NCBI RefSeq assembly: GCF_003122485.1
Contig: NZ_JRFU01000061.1
Coordinates: forward strand, 1 to 64,000
DNA from: Eubacterium ramulus
GTDB taxonomy: Bacteria > Bacillota > Clostridia > Lachnospirales > Lachnospiraceae
Length of the DNA stretch: 64,000 nucleotides
Reading direction: 5' to 3'
The translations under genes were made by a program, and so were the position numbers. The notes under the pieces were generated by a model. It was not told the origin of the DNA. It searched no databases and was given only the letters and a program-made list of their open reading frames with translations. Shown here piece by piece: positions 31,191 through 40,199 of this stretch. Numbering within the stretch: the stretch's first letter is position 1; each line of letters starts with the position of its first letter.

Positions 31191-32519
31191 TCAGTCCTCC
31201 TGAAATGCATACACTTCCTCTACAATCTTTTCGAGGGCATTATTGAATGTAGGCACAACGAATCCGTACTTTGTTGCTTCCAGCGCTTCTAAGTGTGTTT
31301 TTCCATTATTGTCTGGAACAAACTGATACATCTGAACATCTTCTCTGGAAAGCAGATCTTCTTTCCGGTATCCATATTCTTTCTGCAGTTCACTACTCCG
31401 CACATGGTTTTTCAATTTCATCATGTTATTGATATGCTGTAAAATCGTATCACTGTGCGTAGTGATCCATACCGGAATCCCAAGATTCATCATATTAATA
31501 AGCAATCGTGCCATTTTCTGCTGCAATTCTGGATGCAGATGTGCTTCCGGTTCTTCAATGATCATCGCATTAAAATTGATCCCGGATTTCAGCACCAACA
31601 GCAGCGGAGAAATTTCCGAAACAATGGAAGATGCCACATACAGCGGAAGCTCTTTCTCACTGCCCTCCGGTTGATATTTGATCACTGGCAACATATCTTT
31701 CTTTACGGACAGATTTCCCTTCGTCATCTGCTTTTCAATATATTCGATGATCTTTGCATACTTTTTGCTGTCTTTTTTATTGATCTCAAATTTTGTTATC
31801 AACTGCAAAAAATCTACATACGGAAGTGTCAGGGTACTTGTGTTATCCTGCAATTCCGGTGAAAAACTAATCTGCAGTGAATTTTCAATCAACTGGGCAT
31901 ACGTGAGCATAAAACCGGTTCTTGATGCCGGTAAGTAAATTGGTTCCCCATTCCGTCTGCCCTTTACGATCGGCGTATACCATGGTGCTGCAATTCCTTC
32001 CATTAATAAATTCCAGCAGATATAAGCATTCATACGGAGCAGTTCTTCCCAGTTTGCCGCTTCCACTTCTGGGAATTTAATATATCCGCCTGTGACAGAA
32101 TATCTGGATGCAGACGCATCCCAAACCATCTTGATCGGATGATTCCTCTCATAATGTGTAATCTTTAGTTTTTCAATCTCAACCTCATAGTTGAAAATTT
32201 TTTTTACCAGAGCTTTTTTCTGTGTACTCAGTAATTCATTAAACCAGGTTATATACAGGTCTATCGCATCATCCGTCAGTGCAGTTTCTGTGTTAAGATG
32301 TTCTTTTAACCAGCTTTCGCACTGCTTGTATGCCTTTGCTTCAGAGGGCTTCTTTGGGAAAATATCTTTACCTAAAGTCAATATTCCCCATAAAATACTC
32401 ATCAAATAACTTTTTCCGCTATTGTTATCACCCACAAAACACATTAACGGTGCGATCGTAACATCTGCACTTTTTATTTTTGCAAAATTTTCAACGTGGA
32501 GTGTCCATTTTTTATCCAT
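31191..32519 (-). CDS. AAA/OLD-like ATPase (ABC-type, predicted defence)
   Basis: 442 residues from an ATG at 32519 with GAGAGGAG upstream; an in-frame ATG at 32606 would add 29 residues. Walker A GDNNSGKSYLMSIL, Walker B MIIEEPEAHLHPELQ with the LHP signature of AAA_15/AAA_21 ATPases, and switch His in VWITTHSDTILQHINN. This SMC/OLD-like class occurs in many two-gene phage defences where the ATPase senses and a nuclease acts (for example PARIS, Gabija, Septu). Here the partner is the PD-(D/E)XK-like protein downstream. Confidence 0.8.
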   Translation of the reverse strand: MDKKWTLHVENFAKIKSADVTIAPLMCFVGDNNSGKSYLMSILWGILTLGKDIFPKKPSEAKAYKQCESWLKEHLNTETALTDDAIDLYITWFNELLSTQKKALVKKIFNYEVEIEKLKITHYERNHPIKMVWDASASRYSVTGGYIKFPEVEAANWEELLRMNAYICWNLLMEGIAAPWYTPIVKGRRNGEPIYLPASRTGFMLTYAQLIENSLQISFSPELQDNTSTLTLPYVDFLQLITKFEINKKDSKKYAKIIEYIEKQMTKGNLSVKKDMLPVIKYQPEGSEKELPLYVASSIVSEISPLLLVLKSGINFNAMIIEEPEAHLHPELQQKMARLLINMMNLGIPVWITTHSDTILQHINNMMKLKNHVRSSELQKEYGYRKEDLLSREDVQMYQFVPDNNGKTHLEALEATKYGFVVPTFNNALEKIVEEVYAFQED

Positions 32520-32788
32520 TCCCGTCTCCTCTCCCATCAGATTGCTTTTTTGCTCCAGGATAACCCCTGTTTTCTGCCTGACATCTTTATCATTTAATAC
32601 TACCATATGCCATCCCTTTTTTCAAATTATTCGCACATCATCATAGGGAAACTGCCGCTTCCACGAACAAACATTCATGGAGCGGCAGCTTCATTTTTCC
32701 CTATATGACAGTTTTTAGTTTTCTTTCATTATGCGCTACTTTCCGCATCCGGTTCCCATCCATGAGCCTGAATCCCAGATAGGAGTTC

Positions 32789-33373
32789 CTACTTAAGTCT
32801 TTTATTCTTTTCTTTTTCCTCTAGTATTTCAGCATCAATCTTATAATTTCTCGCATAGTTTGTAAAAACCACCTCATGCGCCATTGCATAATCAAACATC
32901 AGATTGAACATAGATTTCATTCTGGATTTCGTTCCGGCTGAAGCCATTCTCTTCTTTCCTTTATCTTTTCCCTTATCTTGAATAATATATCCATCATCCA
33001 TACAACCAGACAAATGATATACCCGAATATCCTTCATTCTCATATTATACAAAGAAGAACAATACTTATATGCGGCTTTTACGGTTCTAATAGCAGCTGG
33101 AGTGATTTTTTTAAAATATTCTTCCGTCCATTTTTCATAACATTCAGCAAACGTAATCTTGTCAGCATCTAAATCATACGGGTTCTCATTATATGCAGCA
33201 AGCGCCTGTAACGCTTTTTGTTTTGTTTCATAATATCCAAGCGTCTTATACTTTTGAACTTGTTTATCTTCCACCAGATCATAAACAAATCCGTCTGTAA
33301 TTCTAGCCCTCCATGGTTTTCGCCTTTTTCCTTTCAATTTGTGTACACTGCCGTATCCATTAGGTAATTTCAT
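32789..33373 (-). pseudogene. tyrosine integrase, catalytic domain missing
   Basis: 194 residues. The N-terminal AP2-like arm-binding domain (GYGSVHKLKGKRRKPWRARITDG ... YKTLGYYETKQKALQALAAYN) and the SAM-like core-binding domain (ITFAECYEKWTEEYFKKITPAAIRTVKAAYKYC ... KSRMKSMFNLMFDYAMAHEVVFTNYA) are present. The catalytic domain with R...HxxR...Y is absent; the frame ends at KNKRLK. Full integrases of this type have about 380-400 residues. It cannot recombine but could still bind its arm sites. The next 180 bases toward the ATPase gene show no continuation. Confidence 0.85.
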
Positions 33374-33417
33374 CGTAATCCATCCTTCCGCTTTTCAAAT
33401 GGAAACTACTGTCCATT

Positions 33418-33473
33418 TGTGTATTATTTGTGTATTACGCATTGTGTATTACCTGTGTATTACGTGTGTATTA
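33418..33473. repeat. five copies of TGTGTATTA at one-turn spacing
   Basis: TGTGTATTA at 33418, 33429, 33443, 33454 and 33465, separated by 11, 14, 11 and 11 bases. It lies 45 bases upstream of the integrase start. The phasing and place fit integrase or excisionase arm-type sites, or an operator array. Confidence 0.75.
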
Positions 33474-33483
33474 TATACAAAAA

Positions 33484-33516
33484 TTGAGGGCTTGTCAAAA
33501 CGAACCAAGCCCTCAA
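33484..33516. terminator. terminator of the interrupted target gene
   Basis: Perfect 11-bp stem TTGAGGGCTTG / CAAGCCCTCAA, 11-base loop. On the minus strand it follows a short coding tail (LPVSVEEAAKAGKF stop). Confidence 0.75.
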
Positions 33517-33522
33517 AAAGTC

Positions 33523-33605
33523 AGTATTTATGCGGTTTTCTTAGAACTTACCAGCCTTAGCAGCTTCCTCTACGGAAACAGGAAGTCTAGTATTTATGCG
33601 GTTTT
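33523..33605 (-). other. candidate attachment region with 17-bp direct repeat and displaced gene end
   Basis: AGTATTTATGCGGTTTT occurs at 33523-33539 and 33589-33605. Between them the minus strand codes for LPVSVEEAAKAGKF and a stop at 33541-33543, then the other repeat and a terminator. This is what is left when an element integrates at the 3' end of a host gene: the displaced gene end plus its native terminator. The intact gene would then lie beyond the other end of the prophage. Confidence 0.5.
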
Positions 33606-33722
33606 AGAGGTCGAAATGTACTAATAATGTGCAAACCATCTACGTCTGATTAGTGTTTATCGTGTTCGAAAAAATAAAAGGGGTTGTCAATAACATGACT
33701 TCCCCCTTTACTCCATTTTGAT

Positions 33723-34028
33723 CTAATGCTTAATTAAATATTCATTTAACTCATCGCGCGTCTCTTTTAATTTGTCAATTCCATTGCCCGTAATATCATG
33801 ATTGATAATTACGAGCATACACCTGAGAAGCATCCTGTCAGACCCCTCCACGTTATTTAATCGTCTATTATCGGCATCAAGCAACGCTGAGTGTTTCTTC
33901 ACGATAGCTTTCAAATCATCATTTGGTTTTTTTATTTCTTTGATGATTTTCCATACTCCCCATACGGCGCCAATAAAAGAACAAATCCATAAGATCTGTC
34001 CCAAACTGATTGTAAATTCTGGCATCAA
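33723..34028 (-). CDS. small membrane protein of the lysis module
   Basis: 101 residues: one hydrophobic helix (ISLGQILWICSFIGAVWGVWKII) followed by a charged coiled segment (KAIVKKHSALLDADNRRLNNVEG) and a helical tail. Resembles XhlA-like lysis accessory proteins. It overlaps the holin gene by 4 bases and is the last phage gene. Confidence 0.6.
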   Translation of the reverse strand: MMPEFTISLGQILWICSFIGAVWGVWKIIKEIKKPNDDLKAIVKKHSALLDADNRRLNNVEGSDRMLLRCMLVIINHDITGNGIDKLKETRDELNEYLIKH

Positions 34029-34333
34029 ATATCTCCTTCAGTATTATTTTTATTTCCTTCAGTATTATTTTTATTTCCTTCGACAAATGCTTTGAATCCC
34101 TGATGAAGACCAGTCGCCGCGACGCCCATAAAAGCGCCATAGATAACAGATTCAAATGAGAGTCCTCCAACAATACAGTTGGATACAACGCCGATTACTG
34201 CAAGAATAACCGGGATGTCATCATTCGGAACCCATTTAAAAAAGCTTGCCTTCTTGATCAGATACCCGACAAGTAAGCAAGCCAAAGTTACGACAATCAC
34301 AAAATGATCCTGAAATAATGTTAAGAAATCCAT
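34025..34333 (-). CDS. phage holin
   Basis: 102 residues with three hydrophobic helices (HFVIVVTLACLLVGYLI, IPVILAVIGVVSNCIVGGL, VIYGAFMGVAATGLHQGF). The charged tail contains an exact 21-bp tandem duplication (34035-34076) giving GNKNNTE twice. It would form the membrane lesion that releases the amidase. Confidence 0.8.
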   Translation of the reverse strand: MDFLTLFQDHFVIVVTLACLLVGYLIKKASFFKWVPNDDIPVILAVIGVVSNCIVGGLSFESVIYGAFMGVAATGLHQGFKAFVEGNKNNTEGNKNNTEGDI

Positions 34334-34356
34334 AATTCACACGTCTCCTTTCCTTA

Positions 34357-35331
34357 TTATAATACGAGTTTACCGCCATTGAACTGGCACTCTTTATTTC
34401 CGGTAAAGTCAAAGTTAACCTTACCGTTTTCAACTATCCAGATGCCCTGATCGTTTTGAGCTAATCCGGTGAAATTGAAATCCACCTGTCCGTTGACAAT
34501 TTTCCACCAACCATTTGCATTCTTAGCAAGGCCGTTGTAGTTGAAGTCAACCTTTCCGTTAACGATTTTCCACCAACCGTTCTCATTTTTCTCTACGCTG
34601 TTACATGAGAAGTCGACTTTGCCATTCTTAACAAACCACCAACCATTTTTGTTCTTAGCTACCGTGGTTACGCTGGTATCGATTTTACCATTTGTGTAGT
34701 AATACCAGTTACCATCGCCATGAGCAGAGTTTGCAAGACCGGTAAAGTTACTAGCAACGGTATCATCTTCTATGGTTCTGTTGAGAATAGCTTCGGCTAA
34801 TGCCCTGGCAATTCGCTTGTAACCAACTTTTCGATACTGGTTGTAGTCATCTTTGTCATCTACAAAGCAAATCTCAAAGAGTAGAGCCGGTGCTTTTGTG
34901 TGATTGAGTACATAGAGATCTTTCCGGATTACAATTCCTGTGCTGTGGATTCTAAAACCAAGGGCTTTCATGTTCGTAATGGCTCTGTCAGCGATCTCTT
35001 TCTTACCTTTGTCAGTGCTGCATACGTGAACTTCAAATCCACCCTGAACTCCATCACCATTTGAATCGGATCTTCCTGAATTAAGATGAATAGAAATATC
35101 GTATGAAGCAGTTACTTCGTTGCATTTCTTAACAATCTTTTCGAGAACATCACGTTGGCTAGTGCCATTATTGCATGTGCAATCTCTAGCGGTCTGTCCG
35201 GCTTTTCTTAGATAATTAATAAGTTCAAATGCTACTAAACGGTCTTCTTTAGACTCATCTAACAGACCAACGGCACCGCAAGCTACTCTACCTGCAGGGT
35301 TATGGCCGCCATGTACATTATATACTGCCAT
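34357..35331 (-). CDS. N-acetylmuramoyl-L-alanine amidase endolysin with wall-binding repeats
   Basis: 324 residues. Amidase_3 domain (1-180): zinc His in [10 protein letters not shown], second His in DISIHLNSG, catalytic Glu in [11 protein letters not shown]-terminal part (about 205-324): four to five repeats of the type [22 protein letters not shown], resembling glucan- or choline-type wall-binding repeats. It cleaves the amide bond between muramic acid and the stem peptide. Directly upstream of the holin. Confidence 0.9.
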   Translation of the reverse strand: MAVYNVHGGHNPAGRVACGAVGLLDESKEDRLVAFELINYLRKAGQTARDCTCNNGTSQRDVLEKIVKKCNEVTASYDISIHLNSGRSDSNGDGVQGGFEVHVCSTDKGKKEIADRAITNMKALGFRIHSTGIVIRKDLYVLNHTKAPALLFEICFVDDKDDYNQYRKVGYKRIARALAEAILNRTIEDDTVASNFTGLANSAHGDGNWYYYTNGKIDTSVTTVAKNKNGWWFVKNGKVDFSCNSVEKNENGWWKIVNGKVDFNYNGLAKNANGWWKIVNGQVDFNFTGLAQNDQGIWIVENGKVNFDFTGNKECQFNGGKLVL

Positions 35332-35344
35332 TTTGAATCATCTC

Positions 35345-35542
35345 CTATTCTACTACTTCTGCTTCAACGTGCTCTGGTTCTGACATTGGCGGAACAGGTG
35401 GTGCTACCGGTTCCTGCTGTGATTCTTTGATTTTATTCTCTATAAATCTAAGACAATCTGCCATCACCTTTGTACTCTCCCCTTTCGTCTCAATGTCTTT
35501 CATTGTGTTATATAAAAGCTGTAAATCCTGTGTTTGAATCAT
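35345..35542 (-). CDS. small phage protein, unknown
   Basis: 65 residues: a helical first half (LQLLYNTMKDIETKGESTKVMADCLRFIENKI) and a proline/acid-rich tail. It lies between the last tail-fibre gene and the endolysin, where many phages keep a short XkdX-like gene. Confidence 0.6.
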   Translation of the reverse strand: MIQTQDLQLLYNTMKDIETKGESTKVMADCLRFIENKIKESQQEPVAPPVPPMSEPEHVEAEVVE

Positions 35543-35558
35543 TGTTTTCTCCTTTCAT

Positions 35559-37295
35559 TTAGTTCGCCAACCACGAACCTGTTACATATAACTGGAAATT
35601 GGAACGTCTGTCTGTGCTGCTATTGTAAATAGCATAATTATTATAGGCACTGTTCCATGTTGAAATAGCGTATACTGATGGAACCCCATTTGTGTCAAAA
35701 TTACCGGTGACTGGATAAAAAGCATGATTGCTTATATTATAACAAAATCCACTGAATACACCGTTTCCCTTAACTGGTCGCCATGTAGATGGCAGGTTAA
35801 ATATGATGGACGATGCTCCCACTCCCCAACCATTTACTGTAACAATTTTATTTCTTTTCTGGAAACAACCACCGTCAATTGTGGCTGCGACATCTGTTGG
35901 CAATACTCGATGATTTACTTTCGAACCATTCATTACTGGAACCCAAGTGTCAGTAGTGTTGGCGGTGCCGAATGTTGACCAGTCGTAACCGTGTTGGCTT
36001 TTGAAAGTATCCCAGTTTGTGCCATTAAGAACGATTGTTTCGGCAGACATATCAATGTTGGTATCTGAATAAATTTTAACTAAATCTGGATCTACATGTA
36101 TAAATGATGTGCCAAGACGGAGTTCTCCTGACGCTTCACTTCTTCTGTAGCTTTCGCTCCTCAGTTCACATTGAGCATGGGCCGGTCCGCCTTCTAGTGA
36201 GCCGCCTATAGTTGCTATATAAGCTTTATCATAATAGCTTCCTCCAGCACCTCCATCTTCTGCATCATAGTATTGTTGAATGATGGCATTCTCGCCGTCC
36301 AATGTAAATGTGGTCGAAGTTAATCCCAAATCTCCGTTCGATACATGCGTAAGGTCAGTAGAACCTAAATATACTTTTTTCGCTTGCATACTTCCTGCGA
36401 ACACACCATCTGCACCATCGATTGTTCCCTTGAAGACACTATCGCCTTCGATTGTTAAATGCGTTGCCGTTATTTTTTGTGCGAAGAGATCGTCCACATC
36501 TATTTTTTCAGCGGTAATAGAATTAGCTGCTAATTGAATCGTGCCAATAGAACCGGCATAGATTTTACTACCTTCGATATATGCCGTATCATTTTCGCAA
36601 GCCCATTGTGCCGCTAACGACATGGCCGAATCAGCGGTCATAACCCATGCAGAACCGTTGTACACAAACTGAACCGTCGACTTTGCTACCCAATAATATA
36701 CTCTTGATAGCGCGACACCAAATGCATAAATTGGTTTTGCACCGGTGGAGTTTACATTCAGCGTTGGGCTTGTAGCGGTATTTGATTCGTTAAACGTTAC
36801 AGAAACCGTAGCACCGACGTATAAAGAAAATGATGTAGGTGGCGTAATGGTTGCAGTTTTGGTCGCTATATCGGACGCGGTTAGACATTTAGCAAACAAC
36901 TGTTTTCCGTCTTTTCCAGTATCACCTTTTTCTCCGGTCTTGGCTATTGCGAATGAAAACTTCTTATTGATAACTAAACCGTCAACTGATATCGGAACGG
37001 TTGCTTCACATGCCGCTTTAATAACTGCAGTTGTTTTGAACGTAATTGTTGGAGATAAAGAATTGTTATTTGCCACTGAAGCTGATATACCTGTCGGGCA
37101 CACAATGTCTTCAGATGAGACGCTTATCTTACAAGGCACATCACCACAATATGCAACAATATCAGTCGAACATGTAGAGCCAGCAGGTGCGCCTTCGGAA
37201 TTACCTTGGAATGTATAGGCTTCGCTTGTCAGCATTACTGAATATGCATCTGTCACATCAATTAACGTTGTCTGTGCAGAGCCTTTAATTGCCAT
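35559..37295 (-). CDS. tail fibre/receptor-binding protein
   Basis: 578 residues from the ATG at 37295 (GGAGGGG 5 bases upstream). Residues 1-130 closely resemble the N-terminus of the neighbouring upstream gene (IDVTDAYS, LTSEAYTF, INKKFSFA, AKTG), then a short collagen-like GEKGDTGKDG, a fibre region (AQKITATHLTIEGDSVFKGTIDGADGVFAGSM, typical of phage fibres) and a C-terminal domain likely to contact the host (YNISNHAFYPVTGNFDTNG ... RSNFQLYVTGSW). Cell-surface receptor unknown. Confidence 0.8.
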   Translation of the reverse strand: MAIKGSAQTTLIDVTDAYSVMLTSEAYTFQGNSEGAPAGSTCSTDIVAYCGDVPCKISVSSEDIVCPTGISASVANNNSLSPTITFKTTAVIKAACEATVPISVDGLVINKKFSFAIAKTGEKGDTGKDGKQLFAKCLTASDIATKTATITPPTSFSLYVGATVSVTFNESNTATSPTLNVNSTGAKPIYAFGVALSRVYYWVAKSTVQFVYNGSAWVMTADSAMSLAAQWACENDTAYIEGSKIYAGSIGTIQLAANSITAEKIDVDDLFAQKITATHLTIEGDSVFKGTIDGADGVFAGSMQAKKVYLGSTDLTHVSNGDLGLTSTTFTLDGENAIIQQYYDAEDGGAGGSYYDKAYIATIGGSLEGGPAHAQCELRSESYRRSEASGELRLGTSFIHVDPDLVKIYSDTNIDMSAETIVLNGTNWDTFKSQHGYDWSTFGTANTTDTWVPVMNGSKVNHRVLPTDVAATIDGGCFQKRNKIVTVNGWGVGASSIIFNLPSTWRPVKGNGVFSGFCYNISNHAFYPVTGNFDTNGVPSVYAISTWNSAYNNYAIYNSSTDRRSNFQLYVTGSWLAN

Positions 37296-37297
37296 GA

Positions 37298-38395
37298 TTA
37301 CCCCTCCAAATTGCATGTGTATACAGCAACACTATCAACATCATCCGCCGAAATTGTCAGGGTTTTAGACGTTGCTGCTGCTGTGTTGCTTCCCGCTTTA
37401 TACCATTTGATGGATCCTAGAGAACCGCAAACGCCAGCATCGGTAATACTCTGTTCTACTCCGCCCTTAAATACATGCGCGGTCAGGACAGTTGAACCAT
37501 TATTGTTTTTGAACGTTGTTCCGTTACTTGCTGTGACTGTTACCACAATAGCGTCCTTTCCGGCGGCTCCTGGCGCTCCCGTTGCACCATGAGTACCAAT
37601 AATAGCAGGGGTTGTCTTTTCTGTTGTATTATCGGTATATGTGATCAACTGGTAGCACCAAATATATTTATTTGTCACTGTTGTTGCTGTCGGTGTTGTA
37701 GCCCAACCGGACGTATCTGTCTTGACTCCTGTTCCTGCCGAAGTTGTGAGATAATAATTCGTTACAGATTTAATGCCTTTGCCTGTTGCGCCGGTATTAC
37801 CTGTCGCACCGTGTGTTCCAATAATAACAGGGGTTGTTGCGGTAGGATTTCCGCTTGAGTATGTAATGGACTGATAGCACCAAAGATATTTCTTAGTGGT
37901 GTCTGTCGTTTGCATTGTAGTAGTCCAACCAGATGTCGCGGTTGTAACTCCTGTTGCTGCTGATGTTGCCAAATAGTAGTTTGTAACACCGGTAATGCTT
38001 CTACCAGCTTCTCCTTTTGCTCCCGTAGCGCCTGTCTTTGCTACTGCAAAAGAAAATTTCTTATTAATTGTGATACCGTCGACAGTCACTGGAATGGTTG
38101 CCTCACAGGACGAGGTGATAACTGCTGTTGTCGTAAATGTGATTGTCGGCGATGCTGTTCCACTATCGGTAACTGCCGCTGTGATGCCAGTAGGGCAAAT
38201 GATAGATTTCGCATCTACAACTACTACAGGACACTGATTCTGTCCGCAATATGCGACTGCCTGCGTTGCACATTTCTGACCGGCTGATGCACCAGATGTT
38301 GTGCCAGGAAATGTATAAGCCTCTGATGTTAATATAATACTATAAGCGTCAGTTACATCAATGATAGTTGCCTGACCGGTTGCTCTAATTGCCAT
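37298..38395 (-). CDS. collagen-like tail protein
   Basis: 365 residues. N-terminal domain paralogous to the gene just downstream. Three short collagen-like runs (GATGAKGEAG, GATGNTGATG, GATGAPGAAG) separate two repeats of a domain (ITGVTNYYLATSAATGV ... KKYLWCYQSITYSSGNPT and IKSVTNYYLTTSAGTGV ... NKYIWCYQLITYTDNTT). A C-terminal Ig-like domain (TFKNNNGSTVLTAHVFKGG ... VAVYTCNLEG) may bind carbohydrate. It overlaps the previous fibre gene by 11 bases. Confidence 0.75.
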   Translation of the reverse strand: MAIRATGQATIIDVTDAYSIILTSEAYTFPGTTSGASAGQKCATQAVAYCGQNQCPVVVVDAKSIICPTGITAAVTDSGTASPTITFTTTAVITSSCEATIPVTVDGITINKKFSFAVAKTGATGAKGEAGRSITGVTNYYLATSAATGVTTATSGWTTTMQTTDTTKKYLWCYQSITYSSGNPTATTPVIIGTHGATGNTGATGKGIKSVTNYYLTTSAGTGVKTDTSGWATTPTATTVTNKYIWCYQLITYTDNTTEKTTPAIIGTHGATGAPGAAGKDAIVVTVTASNGTTFKNNNGSTVLTAHVFKGGVEQSITDAGVCGSLGSIKWYKAGSNTAAATSKTLTISADDVDSVAVYTCNLEG

Positions 38396-40193
38396 TTTGA
38401 TTTTTCTCCTTTTCTTCTACGATCAAGTCACAAGCGTATACACCTTTTGTGTCTATATCGTTTGGACTGATTTTAAATTTGAAACCGCCTTCCGCGATCC
38501 GTTGATCTTCTGGAGCAAGCGTTAAATAATCATCAGAATCATTTAACTGATATCTCCATTGTAAAAAAGCACCCTCGCCAAATACTAATGCTAATGTTTC
38601 GCTATCAGTAATTCGCTGTGTGCCGCGTATAATTGTTACAGATAATATTGTTGATACATTCGTATTCTTGAAAACGTTTCCTTTTGACGATGTAACATAC
38701 AATGAAGTGGTAACCTCGTCTGCTATTTCATCCATACGATCTTGCATGCTGCTAATCACATCTTCGATGTTTCTTCCAGAGCTAAATGTTATGCTATTTG
38801 CAGATATTGCAAGTTTCCAAGAACCATCAGTGTCTTTGAAATACATAATGTAATTCTGGCCATCGCCGAATGACACTTGTCCGTCTTTTCCAAGATAGAT
38901 ACCACGTGTCCCATTTGTCGCCGATGCCTTTGCTCCGGAATACAATGCTGAATCAGTTATACTAAATCCAGCAATAGTCGCATCAAATGCCACCAAATCA
39001 TTCACAGAAATCTTTTCGGCAGTAACGGACTTTGCTTGGATGACTTGACCATTTAAGCTGTTATAGTCTGTCTGTTCTTTTTCAACGGTTGCCCCATCCG
39101 TATTCAGTTTATAATACAGACCATCGTCGCCTTTGATTACCAATTTGTCCGCCACAATTGTGTTTCCCTCAATGAGGTCTCCCTTAATTGTAACGCCAAC
39201 CAGTTCACCAGTAATTGTCTGATCGCCAACCGTTACGTCCTTAATCAATCCAGATTGTGCATAGAAATATTCCATTGCGGCTTTGCCAATGTTAGTGAAA
39301 TCAATGTTAGCATATTTAATGTTTGCTGCATCAACACTCAATTTTTCAGTATCAAGTTTCTTAATACTTGCGTCTTGAGCGGTGAATTTGCCAGCGGTTG
39401 CCTCTTTGAAATCGGCATGATCAGACATAAGATTTTTCAAATCGGCGTCAGTGGCTTCTAAATTTTTGATTGTTGCATACTTGATGTCTGCATCCGTGAC
39501 GTTAAGCTTGTCAACATCCAATTTATTAATTGTCGCATCGTGAGCGGTCAATTTTTCGGTTGTGGTATCTTTGAAATCGGCATAATCGCTCTTAAGATTC
39601 CGAATTGTTGCGTCTGTCGCCTCAAGATTTTCAATCGCAGCGTATTTAATATCGGCTACTTCAACATCTAATTTTTTCGCGTTAAGATCGTCGATGCATG
39701 CTTCATTTACAGTAAGTCGCCCAGTTATCTCTGCATCCTTTGTTTTCAGGTTTGAAATGTCCGCTTCGTTTGCTGTGAGTTTTTCATTAACTGTAACATT
39801 ATCAGTTTCAAGTTTTGTAATCCTGCCAATTGCAGCTTCCAATTGATCGGTGCTTACTTTGTCAGCAATTATTATTTCAAATTCTGAAATTTGATCACTT
39901 ACATTTTGAACTTTTTTATCAACTTCTTTTACATCACTATCGCTGGCAGATGGTGATGAAATATTTCCAGTCACTGTAGCGGTATGCTTCTTCATAAGCA
40001 CCATTACTCGTTCACCGGGTTTTATACTAACAGTTGAAGTTACAGGGGTCATTCTATCCGACCCATCTAAACGAACATATATCTGACCGTTGTATTCCAC
40101 AGCTGTACCATACATGGTGGTTTCACTTGGAGGCTGTTTTTCGCCATTTGTAAGTTTGACAAATTCAGCGATCAAATCGTTTGATAGCGCCAT
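38385..40193 (-). CDS. tail fibre stalk protein with tandem coiled-coil repeats
   Basis: 602 residues. The N-terminus (about 1-95) is a small beta domain (YGTAVEYNGQIYVRLDGSDRMTPV) as in baseplate-attached fibres. Residues about 95-310 are a coiled coil with a repeat of roughly 57 residues (DIKYAAIENLEATDATIRNL, then DIKYATIKNLEATDADLKNL). Then a fibre segment (GELVGVTIKGDLIEGNTIVADKLVIKG) and a C-terminal Ig-like domain (VFKNTNVSTILSVTIIRG). Confidence 0.75.
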   Translation of the reverse strand: MALSNDLIAEFVKLTNGEKQPPSETTMYGTAVEYNGQIYVRLDGSDRMTPVTSTVSIKPGERVMVLMKKHTATVTGNISSPSASDSDVKEVDKKVQNVSDQISEFEIIIADKVSTDQLEAAIGRITKLETDNVTVNEKLTANEADISNLKTKDAEITGRLTVNEACIDDLNAKKLDVEVADIKYAAIENLEATDATIRNLKSDYADFKDTTTEKLTAHDATINKLDVDKLNVTDADIKYATIKNLEATDADLKNLMSDHADFKEATAGKFTAQDASIKKLDTEKLSVDAANIKYANIDFTNIGKAAMEYFYAQSGLIKDVTVGDQTITGELVGVTIKGDLIEGNTIVADKLVIKGDDGLYYKLNTDGATVEKEQTDYNSLNGQVIQAKSVTAEKISVNDLVAFDATIAGFSITDSALYSGAKASATNGTRGIYLGKDGQVSFGDGQNYIMYFKDTDGSWKLAISANSITFSSGRNIEDVISSMQDRMDEIADEVTTSLYVTSSKGNVFKNTNVSTILSVTIIRGTQRITDSETLALVFGEGAFLQWRYQLNDSDDYLTLAPEDQRIAEGGFKFKISPNDIDTKGVYACDLIVEEKEKNQNGN

Positions 40194-40199
40194 ATATAA

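Noticed and set aside
33418-33473. Replication iterons
   Set aside because: No replication initiator gene or DnaA boxes nearby; the place before an integrase makes arm sites or an operator more likely.
33919-34188. 89-codon minus-strand frame across the holin and its neighbour
   Set aside because: Out of frame with both lysis genes; its internal repeat is just the 21-bp tandem duplication of the holin tail read in another frame.
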